Below are positions 23,272 to 34,406 of a DNA stretch of 64,000 bases, piece by piece. Within the stretch, counting starts at the first letter, position 1; each line of letters opens with the position of its first letter. The translations under genes were made by a program, and so were the position numbers. Origin of the DNA: Lithospermum erythrorhizon (Eukaryota > Streptophyta > Magnoliopsida > Boraginales > Boraginaceae); the NCBI GenBank assembly GCA_019722365.1, contig JADFUC010001653.1, forward strand, positions 1-64,000. The letters are read 5' to 3'. Under the pieces are notes generated by a model. It was not told the DNA's origin. It ran no database searches and was given only the letters and a program-made list of their open reading frames with translations.

Positions 23272-24255
23272 GCCCATTGAACACTAGATTGTACAATCTA
23301 ATACAAACTAATTGGATTGTACAACCAATTATTACATTTAAATAATAATAAGTTCGACATAAGGCTAATTGTCGGACACCAATATATTAGGATTAACTCG
23401 ATCGACATTGTAAAGCTATGATGACTTACTAGATTCCGCTATAATATATATATTAATATATTTGGTTAAACATAAATTAAGAGCATTAATTTCGACGAGC
23501 CTAAGAGGTCACACACAACAACCGAAACGAACCATAATATGATTATAAACTCCGGGGTTTAAAATATAACCTGTATGAGAATATCAAAGTAAATTCCAAT
23601 TGTTGGAATTTCATCATGTTCACTCAACCTATATTCGGGATAAGGTTTCCGCAATTTTCTATTTGTAGAATCATTATTGAATATCAGATCAATCACTTTT
23701 TGTGTCTTTATTTGGAAAGTGATGGCCGGTAAGATTCTTAACACCAAACACCTATTCTAGTTGACTAAATGGAGAAAAATGTAGAGAAACTTTTGCCTTG
23801 AAACCTAGTATTCTAGAATGTTCTTTTAAGGAGGCGAAGAGTTTCACCACAACTCTCAAATGCCTAAAAAGGATTTTTGTGCTCTATAACAGCCTACATG
23901 ATTTTCTACGAATCACTTTACCTTAATTTTCGAACTTTCAAGCTCGGTGAATTTTTTTCTCTCTCTCTCTCTCTCTCTCTTCCCCATAGTCGAGCGTAGG
24001 TGGTAAAAATTCATTGGATTTTTTCTCAACCCGACTACGCTTTAATATTTTAAAGTCATTTAAAGAAATCTCACTTTTAGGTTCGTTTCATACGTCAGCG
24101 TAGACTATTCTTAGAGACAATCTAATACGTTTGATCGCTTCGTAGTCTCTCAAATATATTCCGTCAGAATCCTTTAAGAAAGCTACAATACTGTATGTTA
24201 TTATTTTTATTATATTCGTAGAATCCTGGTTACGGTTTTATAATTGTTATTTTGA
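23272..24255 (+). repeat. Copia 3' LTR (matched part)
   Basis: This part aligns with 16202-17095 in order and orientation. It contains a (CT)n tract at about 23959-23982 before TTCCCCATAGTCGAGCG. Divergence between the two copies is substantial, suggesting an old insertion. Confidence 0.7.
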
Positions 24256-24937
24256 TACGTAAGCCGGTTGAACAAGTTGAAGCAATTTCTCTTCTAACTG
24301 CTTCCGCTTTGAAGACCTTACAGTTACATCAAAATAGGCAACCTCAAAATCATATTCAGACAAACAGGTGCCCAGTATTGAACTGATACACACAACAAAT
24401 ACACAAAAAAATCAGTACAAAACATTCTTGAATTTCCAAATAAATAAACATCAATCAGCCAATTTTTGAAGATTAGCATTTAGCAACCTATGAACATATA
24501 CCTAAGATAAACAAAATTATAATTCTAAAAGGTAAACATAAATAAGTTCATAGTTGATTAGTATGTGAAATAAAAAAAGCAAGCTGACCAAGAAAAAACA
24601 AGTAAAAAACAAACCAAAGAAAAGTGGGGGAGTGAGTTTTAATTCTAAAAGTAAATTTCTTTGAACGATAAAAGGAAATGAAAAATTGCAAGATCGGGTA
24701 ACGGTCGCAATTGGGGTCATGAGTGGGTCATGCTGGCAGGGTAGCGGAAGCATAAAGTAAAAAGCGGGGGCGGGGGTTTATTTTAATTATAAAATATTTA
24801 AGATTAATTCAGATTCTTTTGTGTAAGAGTTAGGGATAAAATAGTCATTTTTAACTATTTAAAGGTGGGAAAAATTATGTCTAGCGCCTCGCATAAGAAC
24901 GCTAGTTCAAAGCGCATCGAGACAAAGTAAGAAAATA
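24256..24937. other. Unassigned AT-rich DNA
   Basis: No gene or repeat partner was recognised. The short minus-strand frames have no protein character. Confidence 0.3.
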
Positions 24938-25264
24938 CAGGCAGTGGGCGCGATCGGACCGGATTTACCGGATTGAGCTGGCAAAAATCAAACCGGATTT
25001 GATATTTGGAAAAGCGGTGAGAAAATTCCGGCCCGCTTACCGAACCGGCCGACCGCATTCCTGACGGGATATACCGATTTCGGCCCACCGTGACGGGCCC
25101 GAATTTTTATTACATCAAGCGATTTTTATTTACGGGCTTCATTTTTTTATTAGATTCGCTACTTTATTTATATTTTCGCCTCGCTTTTGTGCTAACTATA
25201 TACAATATTTACAATAAAAATAATGATAAACTCCAAAGTCCAAAAAAATAACATAATAAAATTC

Positions 25265-25420
25265 AAAACTCCAAATATCTAAAAACATAAATAATAATAA
25301 GTTCAAATGTCCAAATACTAATAATAAGTTCAAATGTCCAAATACATAAAATACTAATAAGTCTAATCAGTCTAAAATCCAAGATATTAATAAATTCCAA
25401 ATGTCCAAAATACAAGAAAA
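25265..25420. repeat. Minisatellite-like TTCAAATGTCCAAATA repeat
   Basis: The unit TTCAAATGTCCAAATAC recurs about four times with small changes near 25299, 25329 and 25395. It lies inside the hAT-like element. Confidence 0.5.
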
Positions 25421-25689
25421 TATCAAAATAAATCGATATATTCAAAACACAATTCTCAAGAAGCATCTAAAATAAGATTCACCTATACAAAATTAAATAT
25501 AAAAATATAAAAGAAAAAAAATACATAATTACAATGAATAATTACTAACAAATACTTTCGAGTGGTATCGCCTTCACAAATTCAACCAGTGAGTACGTAT
25601 TGTTAATACACACAAAACATTCATACAAACCAATATTCATGGAGGTACAGATTGTTAATACACATAATAAACGAACAAATAATAAACTT

Positions 25690-26340
25690 AACAACATGGA
25701 GGTACGTGACATTTGTGTACAGATTGTTAATACAAATAATAAAGTTTATTATTGAAATTTGATCCTTAAATAAACATTAACATGGAACTGAAATTTGATA
25801 AGTAATGCCACAGATTGTTAATGCCACAGATTGTCAAATTTGATAAGTTTATTATTGAAATTTTATGGAACTGAAATTTGAAATTAATGCCACAGATTGT
25901 TAATACAAATAATAAAAGTTTTTTAATACAAAGCTTATTAAATAAACATTAACAAACGACCTCGGGGTTATGGTCTTTAAGCAAAATGGAAATAGACCCT
26001 TCACTAAAAAATTGTTCAAATTACTACAAATAATTTGTCCGAATTAATAAACTGAAATAATATATTAAAATTAATACAAATAATTTGTCTGAAATTAATA
26101 CAAATAATAAACATTAATAAACAAATTAATAAACTGAAATAATAACTTGAAATTAATACAAATAATTAACCAATCAGTTAATAAACTAAAATTAATACAA
26201 ATAATAAATATTAATAAACAAATTAATAAACTGAAATAATAACTTAAAATTAATAAACTGATATTAATACAAATTAATAAACTAAAACAATAAAACAACT
26301 AAAATAAAACAAATTTCTAGAAATAATAAATAAAATAATA
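25690..26340. repeat. AT-rich tandem repeats
   Basis: Units such as CACAGATTGTTAATAC (near 25640, 25718, 25809 and 25890) and ATTAATAAACTGAAATAATA (near 26126 and 26221) recur. A longer unit of about 100 bp is repeated at about 26091 and 26189. The short minus-strand frames crossing it are low-complexity. Confidence 0.65.
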
Positions 26341-27194
26341 AATATTTGAAATAATAACTTAAAATTCGAGATTAATAACACCTACAAGGACCTCAGTAAA
26401 GTTTGAATCGGCAATGTGGGGGTAGAACGGTTTATGGTGGAATTTAGCTTAGGCCGCCAATGCCGATCGCTTAAGTCACGGGCTGGCCACGGATACTAAG
26501 CATGCAATATGATAATTTTGTAAAATTAACGAACCGACCGACTGCCCAACCGCCGCCCAGATCGAGAATCGATCCTGGCCCGGCTTCATACGAACGTTAA
26601 AAAACCGTGGCCCCGGCCCCGCCTGCTTTTATCCGAAAATCGCCGACCGACCGGATATGAATATTTCGATTTTTATCCGAACCAACCGGTTCTATACGTA
26701 AGTATGCCTGCATGTTATAAGCAAGTACTACGTAAAATTACGCGCTTTTGCGCTTCGGTTTTATCAATAATCCAATAACTTTCTCACACAAGTTACTTCT
26801 CTCATTAAGGATAAATTGTATATAAGAAGTTTTCAACAAGGTTATAATAAAAATATAATGTTACAAAAAAGGTTTACTAATACTTTTAAAAAAGTAGAAT
26901 GTATATAGAATATAAATAGTTTGCACATACATTTAATGTTTGTTTGGTGTATAATAGTTATCCAACTATTATTCTTTAAATTCAATGAATTATATATTTT
27001 CATATTTACATTTCCTCTTTTTGTATATGTTGTATAATATGTTATACTGACAGGAAAATTTCTATTAGCAAAAATACAAAAATAAACTCATACATGTTAT
27101 ACTATGCAGAAATAGCTAGCAATAAGTAATATAAATGGCTACCATGTAGTGCCTTTTACCACCCAACGACAACATGCGGACGACAACGAAAGAA

Positions 27195-27837
27195 GTGCCT
27201 GGGTAGACTTTTAGCAATACCCAATATTCGATCTTATTTTTAGTTATAAGACCAACCAACCCAATTCCTCGAACGTAGAGTCGATCCGCTACCCGAATCT
27301 CGACCCTAATTCAAGAGCCCTGATGGGTAATGGGTTTTACCGGACCCGCTATCCAATTCATTTTAAACAATATTTTTCGATTTGAAACTTTAACCATAAA
27401 TTATTTTTTAACTTATTATAAAAAAATTACAAGAAAATAATATTTTGAATTTTTTATTAGAGAAAGAATAAAATATAATTTTATTGTCTAAGTTTAGATT
27501 TGAAAATCGAAAAAAAAAGTTTAAATAAAGTGGAGGAAGTATTATAACTTTTCAGCGATTTTTATTATTTTTAGATTACATGTGCTAAGTAATACTTATC
27601 ATTAAAAGAGTGAAATATACTTTATATTAGATTAAAAGTATATAAATGCAATAGATCAGAGTTAATACAAAATTAAAAGAATAAATAAGTTATATTTAAA
27701 TATTTATGCATATGGGTAGGATTCAAGCTTGGGTTTATCATAACCGCACGGCCGGGTAAAATCTGGTAAACTTGACCAAAACCCAACTGTGAAAAAAAAC
27801 CCGATCCGCCGCTCTGGTTTTATAAATTATCATCCCT
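27195..27837. mobile_element. hAT-like MITE upstream of gene 1
   Basis: The right end read inward is TAGGGATGATAATTTATAAA, the common plant hAT terminus type. The left end is a diverged counterpart, CTGGGTAGACTTTTAGCAAT. Subterminal parts on both sides carry GGGTTTT and CCCGATCC-type motifs, and the middle is AT-rich and non-coding. It lies about 240 bp before the gene 1 start codon. No clean 8-bp duplication was found. Confidence 0.5.
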
Positions 27838-28079
27838 ACTTAAATAGTAGGTTAGAGTCTCACATAATTAACTAATCCTTTGAATACTGATCATTTAATA
27901 GCTTCATGGTATCTGACTTGAAATTTCAGGAAGAGGTCCAATTTCTATATTTGATATTTGTTACTATTTGTAACCGGTTAATTTTAAAAAGTAATCATTT
28001 GAAATAAATTCGTACCAAATTACCCAAATCATTTTACAAAAGAACATGTACTATTAACCCCCCCCCTCCTCCGCCGCCA

Positions 28080-30827
28080 ATGGCTGCCACTTACCTCTCC
28101 TCCTCCAATCCACCATTAGCACGACCAAATCTTCCAAAAATCCCATCCCCATAGTTTCATGTATTTCCATTTCAAGACCAAGAAGACCCAACTTCAGAAA
28201 AAACTACCTTCGACCCAAACTCCTCAAAACCATTTCAACATCTCCTTCACAAATTCCTGATGTTACCCTTTTTCTTCCTCCACAAACAGATTCAAGCTTG
28301 CCCACAATTGACCAATTTCAAGAAAAAGTCAATGAGGTGAAAATTCAAGAATTTGACCAATTTGGAGCATCTGTTGAAATTGATAGTGGTAAAGTTGGTA
28401 TGTTTACTAAAAATTCGTTCATGAAATTTGGGTTGTGGTTAGTTGGTGCATTTGTTTTTCAAACTGTTTGTGCTATTTGGGTATTTAAGGGAAATTATCA
28501 GAGTGTGGATAATGAACTTGAAATGGGTGTTAATGGAGAAAGGAATTCAAGAATGAATAATATTGTGAATGGAAATGTGATATTAGGTACAATTGATGAA
28601 CCAATGCAGAAGAAAATTGAGGAAATAAGGGTAATGGCTCGGGAGGCGAGGGATAGGGAGAGGTTGGAACGGGAGGAGAATGGATTGGATGGTAACGAGA
28701 GTGATTTTGAGGACGATGAGGAGGAAGGTTTTGGGAAAAGTGGGATTGAGAAGGAGGTGAATGAGAGGTTAAATAAGTTAAAGGAGAAGTTGGAAAAGAA
28801 TCGAGATAAGATTCCGAAGAGACTTGAGAACTTGAAAGGAGATAGTGTGATGGAAGGAAAGGAAAAGAACGGTCTGGCCTCGAATCTAGGAAATGAAGCT
28901 TTGATTTTCAAAAAGAGATATAAGTATAAGGGGTCATTCAGTAACGAGATGGATAGACCAAAGGGATTTAGTGTGCCGAGTGAAAAAGACCATAATAAAG
29001 TGGAGGAAAATAGCTTAAATTCTGAAAATGAGGTGAGTGGAAGTGATCTTGCCGATGGTTCTAATATATTGGATGACGATCTAAGGCTAAAGTTGGATAT
29101 TCCTGATAGTAATATGAGAAATATTTCGAATGACACAGAGAGGAGGCGACAGGGGAGGAATATAGATGTGGCAGAGCATAAACCTCCCAAAGGTTAGCTT
29201 CCTTCCCCTTGATTTTAATAAACTGTTCCCATAATGACTCCTAGTACTTCAACTTGTATACTAAATTGAATTTGTCTGAGCTTTAAACTATTTTGTTTGC
29301 GAAATTACACTTTCTTTTCTACCGGATGTTATCCCATTTCTGTTTCTGTCCTTCAAGTCTGTACATTTATCATCCGTATCCCTCCAATAGATTTGCAATC
29401 TTGTTGCTGCACCGCACAAATTATTTATGTTGTCAACATATAGTGCAGGATAGAAACAATGACGGTCCAGTAGCTGTAACATCGGACTCCAGGGATCCAA
29501 GCATTTTGAAGGCAAGTGAAGTAACCAATTATCAAAACAGGACGAGTAGTGGTAATAGTCTTGGAGGTAGACAACAACTTAAACAATCAGGGAGCTCCAA
29601 GAAGCCACATACTGGGAGTGAGTGGTGGGAGAAACTTCCTTATGTCCTTGTACGTATTATATTAATAATTAAATCGTTTGGTTCTTGTTTTCTATTCTTT
29701 ATCGATTTCTCTAATATGGTCAATAAACCATAAATCAGATTTTCTGGTAAACTATTTCAGCGGTTCTATCTCTTCTATTGCAATTTCAAGAAGAGTTTGT
29801 TGTTCGGTTGAGTGAATTTATTAAAGAGCTATAATGATAATGAAAAAATTCGATATACTCCGTATTTTGTATTGATGGACTTGCAATGGTAAGCTTGAAA
29901 AAACAGGCATATGGTAATTTGATACAGATCATTAGGATTCTTTTACATTTCGTCTCATTAGAATCTTCCATATAGCCCCATATAGCCATAGTCCTATTTG
30001 TTGGTGCAATTAGAAACTGATTTCCTCTATTTCTAAGACTAAGAAAGTTTATTAAAATCAGAAATCAATGGACTACACTTTCTTTGTTATATGATTCTAC
30101 ATGTAGAAACTTCGATTGTCCTGGAATGATTGTTGTGTAGGGTTTTCAGTAAATTTTACGTACTGTGTTTGAATGTTATTCTAGGTGATCCTCATGCAGC
30201 AAGGTGATGATGGTGATAAAGTACGTGGACTATACACTTTAAAGAGCGGTTCAGGTGGGGAGAGTGAATTGTCCCATATTGTCGCGTTCCAAGACCGTGG
30301 TGATGCCACCAATTTCTGTTATCTCCTGCAGTTATATTTTGAAGATCTGGGAGATTTTAGCATTGATGTGATTCCTTTATCCATGAAAGTGAGATCTCTA
30401 TCTAATAGTCATGTATTTCATATGATTGACCATAACGTGGCATGCTATCAGTGTTTTACGTGGTTCTGAAGTCACATAAAAATGCATAAATTGTCATGTG
30501 ACTATATAAGGCCAGTTCTAGTTCGTTTTGTCAGTTCTTTAAACTTTAGCTTCATCATTGTTGTATGTTACATTGCGGAAAATTGTTTTTTGAGACATCT
30601 GTGCAATAACTTTAGGTGCATGAATAAGTACGCCCACTCTGATTGAAATCTATTTTGATAATCAACAACCATGGATGTTGCTCGTGTCCTTTCAGGAGCT
30701 CAAGGAAGCCATGAAATCAAATACCAAAAGGGTAATTGTTGTAAAGAAGGGTCAACTTCAGCTTTTTGCTGGTCAGCCAATATCAGATGTTGAGATGGCT
30801 CTACGATCTTTAATGGAGCAAGACTGA
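28080..30827 (+). CDS. Gene 1: probable plastid membrane protein, DUF3110-like C-terminus
   Basis: Exons are 28080-29192, 29444-29649, 30185-30388 and 30696-30827, giving about 551 residues. The start ATG sits in GCCGCCAATGGCTGCC, an ideal plant context, and opens a Ser/Pro/Arg-rich transit-like leader. Residues about 114-136 (FMKFGLWLVGAF onward) form one membrane span. About 176-254 is highly charged and coiled-coil-like. The end, from WWEKLPYVL (about 433), has VRGLYTLKSG, FQDRGDATNFCYLLQ and VIVVKKGQLQLFAGQP and is well conserved in character. It recalls DUF3110-type domains of cyanobacteria and plants (my recollection of the pattern). Function is unknown. One base appears missing near 28146-28151: the ATG frame hits TAG at 28152 while the rest reads one frame over. 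This is an assembly error or a recent lesion. Confidence 0.8.
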
Positions 30828-31458
30828 ACTTCCCAAGTCACAGAACACTGGGTTTGTCAGGATCTGTGGGATGAAGAAGCAGAAGTTTTGTATCAACCTG
30901 CCTTCTGGATGCATCGATCAGTCAGAGCTTATGTTGCAATTTTGTTTTCTTTCATGCATGTCCCCATTAAGATAATTGCATTCAATTTTGTGCACTCTTG
31001 ATAATATAAATGGAAAAATTCATTCTTGTAGGAGGTCGTAACTCATATGGTTCGACCACATGGTTAGCTTAGAGCAAAATAAGCACTTGTAATGAGGCTT
31101 CCATAGAAGATGAACTCTTTTTGCTTGGTAGGACAAAATTTGGGATTCAGGACTGCCAATTTCTGGCATTTTACAGACAGGATTTCATTTGATTTATTTT
31201 GGTTTTTATCTAGATGATCATTCTGGGGGAACTATCCTAGTAGCATATGAGTTGTTGGATTAAAATTTATGTGATCCAGCGGCCTAATTTATGTTCCGGA
31301 ACGAACGGAAGAAGTTTCCTATGTTAGTTGGGAGCCAAAAAAATGTTACATGTTTTATTTAGAGTCTGCTTGATTAACTCCATTCAATGCCAATATCTAC
31401 GAAGGAGCTTATGAACCTTGAATCAAACCTGAGAAAACAAACTATGAGCCACAAAGAT
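30828..31458 (+). other. 3' flank / likely 3' UTR of gene 1
   Basis: The unique-looking sequence after the stop codon has T-rich and AATATAAATGG-type signals near 31003, which could serve polyadenylation. No other gene is visible. Confidence 0.35.
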
Positions 31459-31690
31459 AATACTCCCTTCAATCTAAAATAATTGATTTTTTAACATATC
31501 GAGGTAAATTTTTAATTACTCTTTAATTATATTATTAAAAAAATTAAAAAATTAATATTATGAAAGTTTTTTAAGAGATGAATCCAATTATATAAATTCT
31601 ATATTTTTAAAATAACGCAGAATTAATAATCACTGCTAAAGCTTTTTAATTTTTAAAAAGTTTCAAACGGCCAATTGAGACGGACGGTAA
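31459..31690. mobile_element. Stowaway-like MITE candidate
   Basis: The left end TACTCCCTTCAATCTAAAAT matches the usual Stowaway-type terminus. A diverged right end reads TACCGTCCGTCTCAATTG when reversed, with TA at both ends. The interior is AT-rich and non-coding. Right-end similarity is weak. Confidence 0.4.
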
Positions 31691-32167
31691 TTAGCCATCA
31701 AACTCGTTGATCTTTGAGTAAAAGAAGAGCACTTATAAGAGCTTCAGAAAGACTATTAGCCATGTCAAAGTCGATTTGTTTGGAACTCTAAGAGCATTTA
31801 TATCACTTTCCCTAAAAAAAGTTCTTAAAATTCACTCAAACAATTATTTTTTATTTTTAGGATCAATGTTTTATGTATGTTCTTCACTTTAAACTTGAAA
31901 AATGAATATTTCAAATATTTCAATACAAATTTAGGATAAAATTAAATTTTAAAAAGAATAAAATACTCCTTAATATATTTATATAATTGAAAAATTAGAA
32001 AAAAATAAAGGGAGAAAAAAATCATTGCAAAATAGGAAAAGTATAAATTTAGAGGGTGAATAGAATAAGTGAATAATTTTATATGGGTCCAATCTGTTTT
32101 AGAAAAACTGAAAAAATAATAATTTTTCATTTTTAGTGATTTCAATTCCTATAACTTTTAGGAAATT

Positions 32168-32311
32168 TATTACGGAAGTATCATGTTGTCGAGACATGGT
32201 CGGGACGAACTTCTCCCGAACTCCTACTGACACTACTCATCGGAAGATCGGGACATAGGTCGGGACCTATAACTCCCGACCATGTCCCGACAACGTGATA
32301 CTTCCGTAATA
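32168..32311. mobile_element. Foldback MITE with about 38-bp terminal inverted repeats
   Basis: The two ends are near-perfect inverted repeats: left TATTACGGAAGTATCATG and its continuation TTGTCGAGACATGGTCGGGA, mirrored on the right by TCCCGACCATGTCCCGACAA and the rest. Only two or three mismatches separate them. The 68-bp centre repeats GGTCGGGA and CTCCCGA motifs. At 144 bp it would fold into a long hairpin. Flanks read GAAATT and GAATTT, so a clear target duplication is not proven. It could be mistaken for a microRNA precursor. Confidence 0.75.
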
Positions 32312-34081
32312 GAATTTGATGTACATGCTCTAATACGGTTGCTTTATTTTTATCGATTAACGGTTGTGTATTCTTCCATCAGGATTGTATGCAATTGTCC
32401 ACAATGTTTTGTCAGTTGTTTTGACACCAATACAAATTTTAATGCTAGATTTCCTGCAATGTTTATGACAAATAATCCGTTGATAAGATGTTTGTAGAAC
32501 AAAAGTTGATTATGCCTTCCAAAAATGTTGTAGTTGTTATAGTGTCCTTGACTGAAGTTTGTGCTTGTTGCATTAAGTATTAACTGTTCTTTGGTTGAAT
32601 TATTTTTTACACAAGGCTGACTTCCACTCTTTAGTGAGTGAGATTGAATTTGCAAAAATTGCTACTTGATTGAAAGAGCTTGAGTTGAAGACAATCTGGT
32701 TCTATCCAACCAAATTCTCCACAAAGTACCAACAACAACAAAGAGTTCGTTTTCTTATATATATAATTTTTGAAAATTAAGTTGGATAAAGATATAGAAA
32801 GATTAGTGTTTTGAGACATAAGATTGTGAAGATTTAATGTGCTCCAAATGGAATTTGCATGATTGCACACAGTTAAGGAACAAACGTGAGGTAGTTTCTT
32901 CATCACATTGACAAAGATAACAAAATGTATTAATCTGGATTTTAGTATTTTTTTGAGAGATTATAATTGGTTGGTAATTTGTGAAGCAACAATCTCCAAA
33001 TTAATACTACTAGGATGTAAAATCAACTTATAAGTTAATTTGATCAAAATGAAGTGTTTGAATATCACTTAATTTATAAGTAATTGTAACTTAAAAAAAA
33101 ACAATTAAAGGAAGATCCAACTACCAAGAACAAAATTCTCTATAGATATAGTTTCGCTCAATTATTATCCCTTAGTACTCAAGCTTCGATTAAACTTATT
33201 TTCAAGACAAAATTATATGTATATCTTGAAAATAATTTTGAAAAATAGGTGTTGGATGCCTTAAAAATATATTGTACTCAAGTTCCCAACACAAATAATT
33301 CTCACAACAATTACAATTCAAATCATCCAAATTGTGAACTTTTAGCTTCCAAAGTAGATTTCACAAAATCTTGTTCATGCATTAAATCTCATCATTACTT
33401 CTTCCATGAGTGACACTTGTCATATTCTCTTCTCTTTTCTATATATGTGGAAATAGCACACTTCTCCACCTCCAACTTCTTCTCTACTGATTTCAATTAC
33501 CCAAGAACATCTTCATCCTTTTCGTCTTCTTACACACAAAAGTTACCTTTTCAACTCCTATTAAAAACTACATTTCATAAATCTTTGTCTTTCAAAAAGT
33601 CAATTAAAATATTATTCTCCGGCCTCAATTCTATTCGATCATTTAAAGAATTTATTAAGAAAATTATTGATTGTACAATTTTTAAGGAGAGAAAAGAATA
33701 TCAACCAATGTAGTTAATATTATGAGACAATACAAACTTCAACGCAAAAAATTACATTTGGTGAAATAAAACAATTACTTATAAATGAAAAAAATTTTTG
33801 CTGGGATTGACGATTTAAATCGAGATGCAGTGGTGATTATAATCCATGAATTCCTAAACTCATTCCAACAATAGATTAGTTTTAGGACTTGATAGACAAT
33901 GATGGATTATTCCTATGAATAATCAACAAGTTATTCAAAATAGAATCACTTGTATCAGTCTTTAATCAGACACTCATTGATGATGGATACTATACAAAAA
34001 ATTAAGTTCAAAAACTATGTCAATTCCCCAGACGCATCTTGCAATCCTCCCTCTCCGTGTTCAAGTATGAAAACATGGAAG
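32312..34081. other. Intergenic DNA, no gene recognised
   Basis: AT-rich sequence with short frames on both strands, none with recognisable protein features. The last part (from about 33780) may already belong to the degenerate DUF4283-type ORF that follows. Confidence 0.35.
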
Positions 34082-34406
34082 AGTATTCCTCTTTCTTTCT
34101 CATGTCACCGATGATATGAATTTAGTCATGGCAGAAGGTCCACTCAACATGCATGCAACTCTTTTAGTTCTTGATTACTAGAGACCTAATAATTGTTTTG
34201 AGACATTTCAAATCAACTTTGCAAATATTTATGTACAAATCCATCTCATCCCAAATGAATACTTTGATCATGTAAATCTTCACAACATCATTCAAGCTCT
34301 AGGAGATGTACAAAATGTAGAATGGCATGCACCTAATGTTGTCAACTGAGAATTTATCAGTACAAATTCGACCTCTCTCCATGAACCTCGATACTGTACC
34401 TATATT

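Larger units (their letters stand above)
16202..24255 (+). mobile_element. Large degenerate Ty1/Copia retrotransposon
   Basis: Related LTR segments at 16202-17095 and 23272-24255 bracket a region holding integrase (about 19940-20460), reverse transcriptase (about 20865-21520) and RNase H (about 21560-22355) remnants. They run in the Copia order, all on the plus strand. Coding is broken by many stops and indels. Sequence between 17096 and about 19000 is not recognisable as gag. The 3' LTR may begin earlier, near 22366, right after the GTGGGAG purine tract, in which case the 5' LTR is truncated. Confidence 0.75.
24938..26710. mobile_element. Non-autonomous hAT-like element
   Basis: Both ends read inward as CAGGCA (left CAGGCAGTGGGCGCG, right end reversed CAGGCATACTTACG). 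The subterminal 150-250 bp on each side are rich in CCGGAT, CCGGCC and CCGACC motifs in opposing orientation, as in plant hAT elements. The interior is AT-rich, non-coding and tandemly repeated. No 8-bp target duplication is visible at these exact limits, so the ends or the superfamily may be wrong. Confidence 0.5.

Noticed and set aside
28498..29190. 230-codon minus-strand open frame opposite exon 1 of gene 1
   Set aside because: It is the antisense shadow of a Glu/Lys-rich coding exon, giving a Ser/Phe/Leu-rich product with no domain.
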